DNA of 64,000 bases from BM520 sp964594665 (GTDB taxonomy: Bacteria > Bacteroidota > Bacteroidia > Bacteroidales > BM520), in assembly GCA_964594665.1 (NCBI GenBank), contig CAZQNY010000001.1, positions 100,961 through 164,960 on the forward strand. Direction: 5' to 3'. The position numbers were made by a program, and so were the translations under genes. The notes under the pieces were generated by a model. The model searched no databases. It saw only the letters and a list, made by a program, of their open reading frames with translations, and was not told the DNA's origin. This document shows, piece by piece, positions 54,801 to 63,755 of the stretch (position 1 is its first letter; the number at the start of each line of letters is the position of its first letter).

Positions 54801-54934
54801 GAGGCACCGGGTTGGGTTTGCTGGTTGTTAAAGAATTTGTTGAAACAAATGGCGGCACAATTAAGGTGGAAAGTGAATTGGGCAAAGGATCAGAATTTTC
54901 GTTTACAGTACCATCGAAAATGCCGGCTGAATGA
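51890..54934 (+). CDS. Propeller-type sensor histidine kinase
   Basis: The 1014-residue protein begins at TTG (MIKKALLILSYCFFAFSVLFGQ signal peptide). A periplasmic two-bladed-propeller array (about 25-610, repeats such as DGRVWIAHRNGVSSYDG and DNVLWIGTATGLIYF) and a Y_Y_Y domain (about 620-730) sense a ligand. A membrane helix lies at about 740-762. The cytosolic part has HisKA with H796 in FFSIIAHDLRSP, the N-box NLISNAIKYTNPGG, and G-boxes DTGTGMD and GTGLGL. Unlike many relatives it lacks a receiver and an AraC domain, so an external response regulator is needed. None is in the window. Its stop overlaps the aroK start (ATGA). Confidence 0.92.
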   Translation: MIKKALLILSYCFFAFSVLFGQKLNTFRLTPEDGLPSLEVRNILQTNDGRVWIAHRNGVSSYDGIRFKNYYQQDGFNRPPQSYLCLDKNNNLYSLSDGRETGITMLNNNKWELIIEYDSLPLSSKVTGFEILNKNGINIFSFSTRQHGFFYYDSLMHHIQPHEIGCTDIYSIEHFNNTLLLATDKGIIEFSGNSFQTKYKELIKNRNAVYALSSKNDQLLVVSPAAIKIIKNDECIYTCSTKGKISWDVRNTTVRCVLDQNNNIYVGDEMQFYTIKPQNSQISEIDTKTGFTAEGVTWLYCDDENNTWAASNRGITIIYPTAFIHYSSSDILPDNEVSGIIEQSPGKYLLGHNMGISVFDGERILNYLRLTDDKNYNVNYRIQDFTSDGKGVVYFASSKGGFGMVKKNEIQWLDHPALKDITYFAGVYYDTITNRLWLSGSGLFGYLTEENKFFSIPTTSENLSVRKIYKFHDGNIYCGLNKAGFLKIDNNTQVENYYYKEGSVEDNNIYSMYLDRDNVLWIGTATGLIYFFKDQFHRKLEGYPEIEGPVYQVNSDLQDNIWLGTEISLLQFDGEKLIEYTESEGFRAGETNRAAFCLTDDSRIFIGGSSGLSIFNTLKNITIAPTQPRCEITGIHLDTTIYNPYLNHVFSSNQNSFLISFTPISFSGRKKIIQQFMLAGLDKNWKTIEDKHTSSAFYSSVNPGTYNFLYRVSNNGGRTWCRAKISGNILVEKPFYQKGWFIASVVFLVLIFLFLIFYLITRQQYSKSLKAEVEKRTLQLQNANNEKDKFFSIIAHDLRSPFNAIIGFSEILNTDYDSYTEEEKKLFISNIHEASENTYKLIEKLLDWSRAKTGRLKYEPSMIDLSLIGTSMTHTYRNAANKKDIVIKSLIGYHSKVYADKNLLETIFRNLISNAIKYTNPGGEIILTAKKEDEMTRISIRDTGTGMDHDTVKSLFYIDKKSSTPGTQDERGTGLGLLVVKEFVETNGGTIKVESELGKGSEFSFTVPSKMPAE

Positions 54935-55434
54935 TCTTTCTGATTGGCTATATGGGCAGTGGTAAAACAACTGTTGGCAGGAAACTGGCAAAAAAACTTA
55001 ACCTGCCTTTTTATGATTTGGATAAGCTTATTGTTTCAAGGGAAAATGATACGATTTCCGGCATATTTTCTTCCAAAGGAGAGGATTATTTCCGTATTAC
55101 AGAAAGACAAACACTTTTTTCTCTCGATTTAAACGAGCCGGCGATTATAAGCACAGGAGGCGGAACACCGTGTTATATGGATAATATGGCATGGATGAAT
55201 AACAATGGGATCACTGTTTATCTTGAAATGACACCAAAAGCACTTTTTTCCAGGTTAAAAGATTCAGGAAATGATCGACCATTGCTTAAAGGACACACAA
55301 ACCTCCCGGAATACATTGAAAATCACCTCAATGAGAGGAAATTTTATTATAAAATGTCCCGAATAACTGTAAACGGACTATCTGTTAATATCGATCATTT
55401 AGCAGAAGAAATACAAAGCCTGTTATTGGCGTAG
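54931..55434 (+). CDS. aroK: Shikimate kinase
   Basis: AroK phosphorylates shikimate on the path to chorismate. Its 167 residues have the P-loop GYMGSGKTTVG (K12), the shikimate-binding DLDKLI and RITERQTL, and the lid STGGGTPCY. The start is the ATG of an ATGA overlap with the sensor kinase, which implies coupled translation. The 3' end overlaps the convergent rlmD gene by 12 nt. The pairing of a sensor kinase and aroK looks incidental. Confidence 0.94.
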   Translation: MIFLIGYMGSGKTTVGRKLAKKLNLPFYDLDKLIVSRENDTISGIFSSKGEDYFRITERQTLFSLDLNEPAIISTGGGTPCYMDNMAWMNNNGITVYLEMTPKALFSRLKDSGNDRPLLKGHTNLPEYIENHLNERKFYYKMSRITVNGLSVNIDHLAEEIQSLLLA

Positions 55435-56835
55435 TTTTAGCAAAGCAACATTTTCCACATGATGTGTATGCGGAAACATATCAACAGGCTGAACTTTTTC
55501 TACAGAATACTTTTCATCCAACAGAGAAATATCTCTAGCCTGTGTTGCAGGGTTACAACTCACATAAACAATACGATTGGGTAAAGCATGAATAATTTGC
55601 TCAATTACCTTAGGATGCATTCCGGCTCTGGGCGGGTCAGTAATAATGACATCCGGTCGGCCATGGGCAGTAAAAAAATCCTCGTTAAGAACCTTTGCCA
55701 TATCACCGGCAAAGAATTTTGTATTGGTAATATTATTGTATTCAGAATTCACCTTCGCATCATCAATAGCGGCTTCAACATATTCGATACCAACAACTTC
55801 AGAAGCATTGGCAGCAACAAAGTTAGCAATTGTTCCGGTGCCGGTATAGAGATCATAAACCCGTTCCGTGCCCGTTAATGCAGCAAAATCCCTGGCAATT
55901 TTATACAACTCATAGGCCTGATCACGGTTGGTCTGATAGAAAGATTTTGGTCCCACCTTGAAATGGAGGTTTTCCATTTTCTCAATCATATGATCTTTCC
56001 CTGCCCAGCTATCAACATCCAAATCGGAGATATCATCGTTTCTTTTTCCATTAATAACATACATCAATGAAGTTACTTCAGGGAATAATTTCTGCACATG
56101 GTGCATAATAGCATTTAAATAATCCGGATTATCATCCCGGACAACGAGAATAACCATCAGATCACCTTGTGATGAATTGCGGATTATCAGATTTCTCAGA
56201 TAACCCTCCTTATTCTTCACATTATAAAAGGTAATATTGTTTTCAATGGCAAAATCACGAATTGCCAAACGGATTTTATTGGAAGGCTCCGGTTGCAGAT
56301 AGCAATGATCAATATCAACAATACGATCGTATAACCCCGGAAGATGAAATCCCACGCCATTGAGCTGACGTTTATCCGGGTCAATATTAGCCTGCCTGTC
56401 GCCGGTCATCCATTTAAAATCAGAAAAGGTAAACTCCAGTTTATTGCGGTAATAAGTTGTTGTTAATGAACGCAGTATGGGCTGAATTTCCGGGAATTCA
56501 AATTTCCCGATACGGGAAAAATTATCAAAAACCTGTTTTTGCTTAAACTTCACCTGGTCATCATAGGCGAGGTGTTGCCATTTACATCCTCCGCAAAGCC
56601 CAAAATGGGAGCAAAAGGGCTCAATACGCAGATCAGAATGCTTATGAAATTTAATAATTTTACCTTCATAAAACTGCTTTTTCTTTTTTACAACCTGAAT
56701 ATCAACAATATCCCCCGGAGCAGCCCATGGAACGAACACGACCATATTCTCAACACGTGCAACAGCTTTACCTTCTGACCCGGCATCAAGGATTTCTACA
56801 TTTTCCAGCAATGGAAATGGTTTTCTTCTTCCCAT
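55423..56835 (-). CDS. rlmD: 23S rRNA (uracil-5-)-methyltransferase, RlmD type
   Basis: The enzyme methylates a uridine of 23S rRNA at C5 using SAM and carries an Fe-S cluster. From the ATG at 56835 it has 470 residues. A TRAM domain occupies about 5-65. The cluster cysteines are C75, C81 and C84 (CSHFGLCGGC) plus the one in DIDHCYLQP. The methyltransferase domain has YDLYTGTGTIANFVA, the catalytic cysteine in YVSCNPATQARD and a final HVENVALLKL. Which uridine it modifies cannot be told from sequence, so RlmCD is also possible. It follows hydE by 7 nt. Confidence 0.9.
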   Translation of the reverse strand: MGRRKPFPLLENVEILDAGSEGKAVARVENMVVFVPWAAPGDIVDIQVVKKKKQFYEGKIIKFHKHSDLRIEPFCSHFGLCGGCKWQHLAYDDQVKFKQKQVFDNFSRIGKFEFPEIQPILRSLTTTYYRNKLEFTFSDFKWMTGDRQANIDPDKRQLNGVGFHLPGLYDRIVDIDHCYLQPEPSNKIRLAIRDFAIENNITFYNVKNKEGYLRNLIIRNSSQGDLMVILVVRDDNPDYLNAIMHHVQKLFPEVTSLMYVINGKRNDDISDLDVDSWAGKDHMIEKMENLHFKVGPKSFYQTNRDQAYELYKIARDFAALTGTERVYDLYTGTGTIANFVAANASEVVGIEYVEAAIDDAKVNSEYNNITNTKFFAGDMAKVLNEDFFTAHGRPDVIITDPPRAGMHPKVIEQIIHALPNRIVYVSCNPATQARDISLLDEKYSVEKVQPVDMFPHTHHVENVALLKLRQ

Positions 56836-56842
56836 ACAATTC

Positions 56843-57913
56843 TTATTTCTGACGGTTATAAAAATGTTGAGGATCACCTTTCAACCCAAAGCCCACATTT
56901 AGGCCAAGTCCCTCAATCATATCGACAAGATATTTTACAGTATCCTCTTTTTCCTGCTCCAGGCCGGGTTTATTTTCATAAAGCAAATAATCCTCACGGT
57001 ATTTCACCGGTGTCAGGTTAGGCATAATAACATTGGCGCCGGCAAGCAGTGCTTTTTCTCTTCCTCCGTGGTAAAGAGTCTGCATGGCTGTTGTTGCCGC
57101 CATATTGGCATCATTCACCAAAAGCCTCAAAACAGCAATCATCTTAATCGACATCCAAAAGCGGTCCTCTTCCGGTGGAAGCTGATCGCGATATTGATAC
57201 AGCGGCGTTTCATGGTGCTCGATATACGGCCCCATGCCAAACATATCGATATCCATGGATTTAAAAAACAGTAAATCCCTGGCTAAATCCTCCGTAGTTT
57301 GAAAAGGTAAACCTATCATCACACCCGTACCTACCTGATAACCTGTCTTTCGCAGTCGAATAAGACCTTCTACCCTCTTTTCATAGCTATGCAGGTCATC
57401 ATTGGGATGAATTTTACCATAAAGCTCCGGGTTGGAACTTTCAATACGCAGCAAATAACGGGTTGCCCCATGGTCGTGCCATTTCCGGAAGGTATCTTCC
57501 GACTGTTCTCCCAGCGATAAGGTCACAGCCATATTATTTCCGGATTCCTCCATAATGATATCCAGGGCCCTAGTAATATCATCAACAAACGCTTTATTAC
57601 TTCTTTCACCAGCCTGAATCACCATGGAAGCGAAATTATTCTCCACTGCATACCTTGCTGCTTCACGCACCTCCTCATCAGTAATCTGATACCGATGAAG
57701 GTTTTTCCTTGCGCATCGCACACCACAGTAATAGCAATTTTTTGCACAAATATTTGAATACTCCAAAAGTCCTCTGAAATAGACATCATTACCTAAAACA
57801 GAGCGTTTTATTTCCAGCGCTTTATCAAACAAGGGTTTTGTTTGCTCCACAGGGGTTTCCAGCAACTCAATCAGTTCCTCAACGGAAAAATCTTTTTGAT
57901 TTAAATCTACCAC
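56843..57913 (-). CDS. hydE: [FeFe]-hydrogenase maturase HydE (radical SAM)
   Basis: HydE is a radical SAM enzyme that helps build the diiron subcluster of the [FeFe]-hydrogenase H-cluster. Its 356 residues begin at GTG. The cluster motif is CX3CX2C (C56, C60, C63 in CAKNCYYCGVRC). Further motifs match HydE: MVIQAGERSNKAF, LRIESSNPELYGKIHP, VGTGVMIGLPFQTTEDLA and MGPYIEHHETPL. HydF, HydG and the hydrogenase are not nearby. BioB or PylB relatives are alternatives, but the last two motifs favour HydE. It is cotranscribed with rlmD. Confidence 0.88.
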   Translation of the reverse strand: MVDLNQKDFSVEELIELLETPVEQTKPLFDKALEIKRSVLGNDVYFRGLLEYSNICAKNCYYCGVRCARKNLHRYQITDEEVREAARYAVENNFASMVIQAGERSNKAFVDDITRALDIIMEESGNNMAVTLSLGEQSEDTFRKWHDHGATRYLLRIESSNPELYGKIHPNDDLHSYEKRVEGLIRLRKTGYQVGTGVMIGLPFQTTEDLARDLLFFKSMDIDMFGMGPYIEHHETPLYQYRDQLPPEEDRFWMSIKMIAVLRLLVNDANMAATTAMQTLYHGGREKALLAGANVIMPNLTPVKYREDYLLYENKPGLEQEKEDTVKYLVDMIEGLGLNVGFGLKGDPQHFYNRQK

Positions 57914-57943
57914 AATTAACCTTTAGAATTAACATTGCTTAAT

Positions 57944-59977
57944 TTACCAAATCACTGCACGTTTTTCAGCAGAATAATACATGGGATCACCCTCATTGAT
58001 GTCAAAAGCGGCATAGAATTCAGGCATATTAGGCAATGGGCCGTTTACTCTGAATTCGCCCAATGAATGGACATCAACCTTTGTTCGGCGTAAAATTTCT
58101 TCATCACGAATATTCTGCCCCCAAACATGTGCATAAGCCAGAAAGAAACGTTGTCGGGGAGTAAAACCGGCAATATCTTCTTCATCACCCGTTAATGCGA
58201 GCTGGAGCGCCTGATAGGAAATATTAAGACCGCCGAGGTCAGCGATATTTTCACCAAGTGTCAGGTTACCATTTGCATGAACAGTATCCAGCACAACAAA
58301 TTCATTAAACTGATCTACGAGTTTTTGCGTTCTGGCTTCAAATCGTTCTGCGTCCTCAGGAGTCCACCATTCGTTTAAATTACCTTCTTTATCGTATTTG
58401 CGTCCCTGGTCATCAAAACCATGCGTCATTTCATGGCCAATTACCACGCCAATAGCGCCATAATTCACAGCATCATCAGCATCCATAAAAAAGAAAGGAG
58501 GTTGTAAAATCGCGGCTGGGAAAACAATTTCGTTACCATTGGGGCTATAGTATGCATTCACCATTTGTGGCGGCATATGCCATTCGTCCTTGTCAACAGG
58601 TTTGTTAATTTTCGAAAGCATATATTTCATATCATGCTGACGAGCAGCAATAACATTTGCCACGTATGAATCTTTTGAAATATTCAGTTCATCATAGGAA
58701 CGCCATTTATCAGGATAACCCACTTTCACACGCATAGCCTGAAGTTTTTCAGTTGCCCTGGCTTTCGTCTGGTCATCCATCCATTCCAGGCTTTCAATAC
58801 GAATGGCAAAGGCCTTTTTCAGGTTATCCACCAAAGTGATCATCCGGTGTTTGGCTTCAGGAGGGAAAAAGCGTTGTACATATAATTGCCCCACAGCTTC
58901 ATCCATATATCCTGATGTGGTATTAAGAACGCGCTTCCAGCGTGGAAGCATCTCAGGCTGTCCCTGCAATGCTTTACCATAAAATGCAAAACGGGCATTA
59001 ACAAAATCTTCCGACAAATATGCAGCCGTAGAATTTATTACGCGCCAGGTAAGATAACTTTTCCATACCGGGATATCAATCTCATTCATCATGGCATTAA
59101 ATTCAGCGAAAAACTCCGGCTGTCCAACAATAATCTTCCCCGGATCATTAAGGTAGAGTCTGGAAAAATAGTTTCCCCAGTCAAAAGCAGGGTATTCCTT
59201 TTCTAACTGTTTAACATCAGAAGGGTTATAGTTACTTTCCGGATCACGAAGATCTTCACGGGAACGGGCTATTCGTGCTAACCTGCTTTCAACAGCCATC
59301 ACATTGTCCATTTCCATACGGGAATCTTCGGCGCCGATGAGGTCAAAACAAGAGGTAATATAATTGGTATATGCCTTTCTCACAGCATTTGAACGATCAT
59401 CATCGTTGAGGTAATAATCACGGTCGGGCATTCCAAGGCCTCCCTGATGAAGATGAGCTACGGTAAGGTCGGAGTTTTTGCTATCGGCATCAGCATACAA
59501 GTAAAACACTGCAGACATACCATCATGAAAAAGCCTTGTAATCATTATCTGAAGGTCTTTTTCATTCTTCATATTGCTGATTGCCCCGAGGTAACGGCTG
59601 ATTCCGGAATATCCCTCTGCATTTACGGCATCGAGGTTCATGCCACTTGCATAAAAGTCAGCAATTTTACGACCGTTGGTACCTTCGTCAAACTCCAGTA
59701 CAGCAAGGTCATCGAACAATTCCTTAACCTGTTCATCACCGCGGTCGGCAAGTTCATCAAAGCTGCCAAAACGGCTCCGGTCAGAAGGCAACGGGTTATT
59801 TTTCATCCATCCACCATTGGCATATTGATAAAAATCATTTTTTGGCGAAACCGATACATCCAGGTTTGCCGGATCAATAGCATTATTCTGTTTATTCATT
59901 GTATTACAACTTATCATTATCATACTCAGTACAGCACCAAACAGGATCAGCGCCGTGATGTTCATTTTTTTTCTCAT
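57944..59977 (-). CDS. M13 (neprilysin/PepO-like) metallopeptidase lipoprotein
   Basis: The 677-residue protein has a lipoprotein signal ending SMIMISC (C24). The M13 domains are clear: NDFYQYANGGWMKNNPLPSDRSRFG near the N-terminus and VNAYYSPNGNEIVFPAAILQPPFF. The zinc site is GHEMTHGFDDQG (H515, H519), with E576 in ENIADLGG. The C-terminus is near PMYYSAEKRAVIW, as usual. It is an envelope endopeptidase for short peptides. It is monocistronic; a -7 box lies 17 nt upstream. Confidence 0.94.
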   Translation of the reverse strand: MRKKMNITALILFGAVLSMIMISCNTMNKQNNAIDPANLDVSVSPKNDFYQYANGGWMKNNPLPSDRSRFGSFDELADRGDEQVKELFDDLAVLEFDEGTNGRKIADFYASGMNLDAVNAEGYSGISRYLGAISNMKNEKDLQIMITRLFHDGMSAVFYLYADADSKNSDLTVAHLHQGGLGMPDRDYYLNDDDRSNAVRKAYTNYITSCFDLIGAEDSRMEMDNVMAVESRLARIARSREDLRDPESNYNPSDVKQLEKEYPAFDWGNYFSRLYLNDPGKIIVGQPEFFAEFNAMMNEIDIPVWKSYLTWRVINSTAAYLSEDFVNARFAFYGKALQGQPEMLPRWKRVLNTTSGYMDEAVGQLYVQRFFPPEAKHRMITLVDNLKKAFAIRIESLEWMDDQTKARATEKLQAMRVKVGYPDKWRSYDELNISKDSYVANVIAARQHDMKYMLSKINKPVDKDEWHMPPQMVNAYYSPNGNEIVFPAAILQPPFFFMDADDAVNYGAIGVVIGHEMTHGFDDQGRKYDKEGNLNEWWTPEDAERFEARTQKLVDQFNEFVVLDTVHANGNLTLGENIADLGGLNISYQALQLALTGDEEDIAGFTPRQRFFLAYAHVWGQNIRDEEILRRTKVDVHSLGEFRVNGPLPNMPEFYAAFDINEGDPMYYSAEKRAVIW

Positions 59978-59994
59978 AACCTCAATGTTTGCCG

Positions 59995-60002
59995 CAAAGG
60001 TA
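59995..60002 (-). promoter_or_regulatory. Possible -7 box for the M13 peptidase gene
   Basis: TACCTTTG on the minus strand fits TAnnTTTG and ends 17 nt before the ATG at 59977. No clear -33 box is seen. Confidence 0.4.
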
Positions 60003-60081
60003 AAAAAAAGGCAGTGTAAAAGATATATAAAAATCAGTCAGTATGCAGACATGAAATTTCGATACCCTCCGCTAAAATCGT

Positions 60082-60089
60082 TATCTTTG
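60082..60089 (+). promoter_or_regulatory. Possible -7 box for the NAD(P)HX repair gene
   Basis: TATCTTTG fits the consensus and ends 24 nt before the ATG. A weak TTTCG lies 20 nt further up. Confidence 0.45.
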
Positions 60090-60113
60090 TAAGAATAAAT
60101 ATCAGGAAAGCAT

Positions 60114-61628
60114 ATGAAAATTCTCACAGTTGAAAAAATCCATGAAGCAGATGCATACACCATTGCCAACGAACCCATTAGTGATATTGACCTAATGGAA
60201 AGAGCTGCAAGTCAATTATTTAAATGGTTCAATCAACATATTGACAAAGACAGCAACATCCATATTTTTAGTGGTACAGGCAACAATGGTGGCGATGGGA
60301 TCGTATTATCACGGATGTTACTACTTCAGGGATATCAGGTAAACACCTGGCTGGTAAAATATTCCGAAACCCTCTCAAGAAGCTGTGATGCAAACTATTT
60401 GCGGCTTCGGAATATTCCGGATGCCAAGGTGGCGGAATTGGAAAACGACAGTGATATGCCACAAATACGAAAATCGGATATTGTCGTAGATGCAATTTTT
60501 GGCAGCGGATTGTCACGTCCGGCAACAGGCCTTGCAGGAAAAGTTATAAGGCACATCAACGATAGCGATGCGTTTGTCGTTTCGCTGGATGTACCCTCGG
60601 GATTATTCTGCGATACCAGCAATATTGACAGTAAAGGAGAAATAATAAATGCAGCCTACACCCTTACACTTCAGTTTCCCAAATTTTCATTTCTGTTTGC
60701 AGAAAATGACAGCCATTTGGGAGAATGGGAGGTACTGCCTATTGGACTTCATCCGGAATTCATACATAACGTGGAGACGGATAATTTCTTTGTAGAGAGT
60801 GAATTCTGCAAATTACTAATGCGCAGCCGTCATAAATACGATCACAAAGGGCATTTTGGCCATGGACTTCTTATTGCAGGAAGTGCAGGTAAAATGGGGG
60901 CTGCAGTATTATCTGCCCATGCAGCATTGCGCAGTGGGGCAGGGCTTATCACAACACATGTACCACAGGAGTGCTGCAGAGTTATGCAAACCGCCCGACC
61001 CGAAGCCATGTGTTCTTTGGATAGCAGTAATGAGTACTTTTCCTCTGTCCCCGACCTGTCAGCATACAACGCAGTAGCTGTAGGCCCCGGAATCGGAACA
61101 ACAAAACAAACAGCCAATGCGCTGAAACTACTTATTCAGGAAGCCAAAACTCCGATAATTTTTGATGCTGATGCCATAAATATCCTGGGTGAAAATAAAA
61201 CCTGGCTGCCATTTATTCCGGCGAAAAGTATATTCACACCCCACCCCAAAGAATTTGAACGCCTTGCAGGTAAATCAGGAAATAACTTTGAGAGGCACAA
61301 AAAACAGCGCGAATTTTCGATCAAATACAACTGCTATGTCATTTTAAAAGGTGCTCATACCTCGGTTACCTGCCCCGATGGGAAGGCCTATTTCAACAGC
61401 ACCGGAAACCCTGGAATGGCTACTGCCGGAAGTGGTGATGTCCTTACCGGTATTCTTCTGGGACTAAAAGCCCGTGGATATTCTTCCTATGAAAGTTGCA
61501 TTATTGGTGTTTATCTGCACGGACTTGCAGGGGATATCTCAGCCGAAGATTATGGTCACGAATCGCTGATTGCATCCGATATTATCAGTAACCTGGGAGA
61601 AGCTTTTGAAATGGTAAAAACCATATAG
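60114..61628 (+). CDS. nnr: Bifunctional NAD(P)H-hydrate epimerase/dehydratase
   Basis: This enzyme repairs hydrated NADH and NADPH. Its 504 residues fuse two domains. The N-terminal YjeF epimerase (about 1-215) has FSGTGNNGGDGIVLSRML and IVVDAIFGSGLSRPATG. The C-terminal ADP-dependent dehydratase (about 225-504) has HKGHFGHGLLIAGSAGKMGAAVLSAHAALRSGAGL, FTPHPKEFERLAG and MATAGSGDVLTGILLGL. Both active regions are intact and the length is normal for the fusion. It stands alone, 101 nt before parE. Confidence 0.95.
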   Translation: MKILTVEKIHEADAYTIANEPISDIDLMERAASQLFKWFNQHIDKDSNIHIFSGTGNNGGDGIVLSRMLLLQGYQVNTWLVKYSETLSRSCDANYLRLRNIPDAKVAELENDSDMPQIRKSDIVVDAIFGSGLSRPATGLAGKVIRHINDSDAFVVSLDVPSGLFCDTSNIDSKGEIINAAYTLTLQFPKFSFLFAENDSHLGEWEVLPIGLHPEFIHNVETDNFFVESEFCKLLMRSRHKYDHKGHFGHGLLIAGSAGKMGAAVLSAHAALRSGAGLITTHVPQECCRVMQTARPEAMCSLDSSNEYFSSVPDLSAYNAVAVGPGIGTTKQTANALKLLIQEAKTPIIFDADAINILGENKTWLPFIPAKSIFTPHPKEFERLAGKSGNNFERHKKQREFSIKYNCYVILKGAHTSVTCPDGKAYFNSTGNPGMATAGSGDVLTGILLGLKARGYSSYESCIIGVYLHGLAGDISAEDYGHESLIASDIISNLGEAFEMVKTI

Positions 61629-61671
61629 CGCTACCATTCAAATAATTAACACTACCCCTTTAATAAGTTTT

Positions 61672-61712
61672 TTTGATTTGCTCTATTTATATGGGCAGAT
61701 CTGATATTTTTG
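61672..61712 (+). promoter_or_regulatory. Candidate promoter of parE
   Basis: TTTG (61677-61680), a 24-nt spacer and TATTTTTG (61705-61712) fit the pattern; a second TTTG lies at 61672-61675. The start codon follows 17 nt after the -7 box. Confidence 0.45.
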
Positions 61713-61729
61713 TAGAAAATTTTGAATAA

Positions 61730-63692
61730 ATGAGCACAAACTATACTGATGATAGTATAAAATCACTTGAATGGAATGAACATATCAGGCTGCGACCCGG
61801 TATGTATATTGGTAAACTCGGGGATGGAGCCTCACAGGATGATGGTATTTATGTGCTTATCAAAGAAATTCTCGACAACTCGATTGATGAGTTTATGATG
61901 GGCTTCGGCCGCGAAATTGAACTGACCATTGAAAATAAAACCGTTACTATAAGAGATTACGGACGAGGTATCCCCCTTGGTAAGCTTGTAGCCTGCGTCA
62001 GCAGAATTAATACCGGAGCCAAATACGATTCCAAGGTGTTTAAAAAATCGGTTGGCCTTAATGGTGTTGGGTCAAAGGCTGTAAATGCCTTATCATCATA
62101 TTTTAAAGCCCAGGCAATACGTGATGGGGAAACCAAAATCGTTGAATTCTCAAAAGGCAATGTTGTTAATGAGGAGAATATTCAACTATGCCCCGAAAAA
62201 AACGGTACTAAAACAATTTTTGTCCCTGATGAAGAAATTTTCGGCGAATATCGCTTCATCCCTGAATATATTGAGAAACTCCTGTGGAATTATGTTTATC
62301 TCAACACCGGGCTGACAATTAATTTTAACGGAACTAAATTCTTTAGTAAAAACGGACTTCTCGACCTGCTGGAGAAAAATATAAATGGAAATCCCATTGT
62401 ATATCCCATTATTCATATTAATGAAGATGATTTTGAGTTTGCCATAACACACTCAGCACGCCAATACGGAGAAGAANNNNNNNNNNGTCGCTTTTGAATG
62501 CTCTGAGCAAAACGGTATGCATATTAACGAAGATTATTTTGTATTTGCCATAACACACTCCGCACGCCAATATGGTGAAGAATATTACAGCTTTGTAAAC
62601 GGACAACATACGACATCCGGAGGTACCCATCTATCCGCCTTTAAAGAGGCCATTGGAAGAACAATTAAGGATTTCTATGGTAAGAATTATGACACCAGCG
62701 ATGTTCGTCAATCCATTGTTGCTGCCTTAAGTATTAAGGTTCAGGAACCTGTTTTTGAATCACAGACAAAGACAAAGCTTGGTTCTCTTCACATGGAACC
62801 CAAGGGCCAGACGATCAGAAGTTTTATAGGAGCTATTGTGCAGAAGCACCTCGATGATTTTCTGCATATGAACCAGAATACAGCTGAATCACTGCAGAAA
62901 AAAATCGTTCAGTCGGAAAAAGAAAGAAAAGAAATAGCAGGAATAAAAAAGCTTGCAAAAGAAAGTGTAAAAAAGGCAAGCCTGCATAATAAAAAACTAC
63001 GCGATTGCCGGGTTCATTTTAATACAAATCATGAAAAGCGCCTCGACTCTACCCTTTTTATTACTGAGGGTGATTCTGCAAGTGGATCCATTACCAAATC
63101 CAGAGATGTTAATACCCAGGCAGTATTCAGCCTGAGGGGAAAACCGCTTAACAGCTATGGCCAAAGTAAAAAAATAGTCTATCAGAATGATGAATTCAAC
63201 CTCCTTCAAACGGCACTCAATATTGAAGAAGGCCTTGATAACCTGAGATATAACAACATTGTTATCGCTACTGATGCCGATGTTGACGGAATGCATATCC
63301 GCCTTCTACTCCTGACATTTTTTCTTCAGTTTTACCCTGATCTTGTAAAAACAGGGCATCTGTATATTTTGCAAACGCCACTATTCCGGGTTCGGAATAA
63401 AAAAGAAACTATCTATTGTTACTCAGAACCGGAGCGAATAAATGCAATAAAAAAACTGGGGAAAAACCCCGAAATTACACGATTCAAGGGTCTTGGAGAA
63501 ATATCTCCAAATGAGTTCAAACATTTTATTGGCCCTAAAATACGGTTAGAACCGGTTTTACTCTCCAGCACATCGCAAATACCTGATTTGCTTTCCTTCT
63601 ATATGGGAAAAAACACACCAATACGTCAAAACTTTATTATTGACAACCTGCGTATTGAGGATGACCGGGAGGAAGAACTACTCGGGGCGTAG
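61730..63692 (+). CDS. parE: DNA topoisomerase IV subunit B, interrupted by an assembly gap
   Basis: ParE is the ATPase subunit of topoisomerase IV, which unlinks daughter chromosomes. The first part (to 62476) has LRPGMYIGKLGDG, DNSIDEFMMGF, RDYGRGIPLGK and SVGLNGVGSKAVNALS. After the N run, the second part has EYYSFVNGQHTTSGGTHLSAF, TLFITEGDSASGSITKSRDV, TDADVDGMHIRLL and FKGLGEISPNEF. Bacteroidota ParE reads straight from a YPIIH-type strand to EEYYSFVNGQ, which here would join the two parts. The frame changes only across the undefined gap, and the flanks repeat each other. I treat the gene as intact but misassembled. ParC is not in view. Confidence 0.92.
62477..62486. other. Assembly gap (10 N) inside parE
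   Basis: Ten N bases mark a scaffold join of unknown true length. Both sides carry a version of the same segment of about 63 bases coding for HINED-x-F-x-FAITHSARQYGEE, so the contigs probably overlap instead of being separated. Confidence 0.97.
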
Positions 63693-63711
63693 AGAGGTTG
63701 GTGGTTGCGAG

Positions 63712-63742
63712 GATCCGACAGGTATCTTTCTCCTGTCGGGTC
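63712..63742. repeat. REP-like hairpin
   Basis: GATCCGACAGG and CCTGTCGGGTC pair along 11 positions (one G-T) over a 9-nt loop. No T-run follows on the plus strand, so a parE terminator is less likely than a dispersed palindromic repeat. Confidence 0.45.
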
Positions 63743-63755
63743 TGGAGTGGGGATT

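Noticed and set aside
59447..60019. Open frame of 190 codons on the plus strand
   Set aside because: It is antisense to the M13 peptidase gene and shows no domain signal.
61730..63692. parE as a frameshifted pseudogene
   Set aside because: The frame shift coincides with an N run of arbitrary length, and all downstream motifs are intact.
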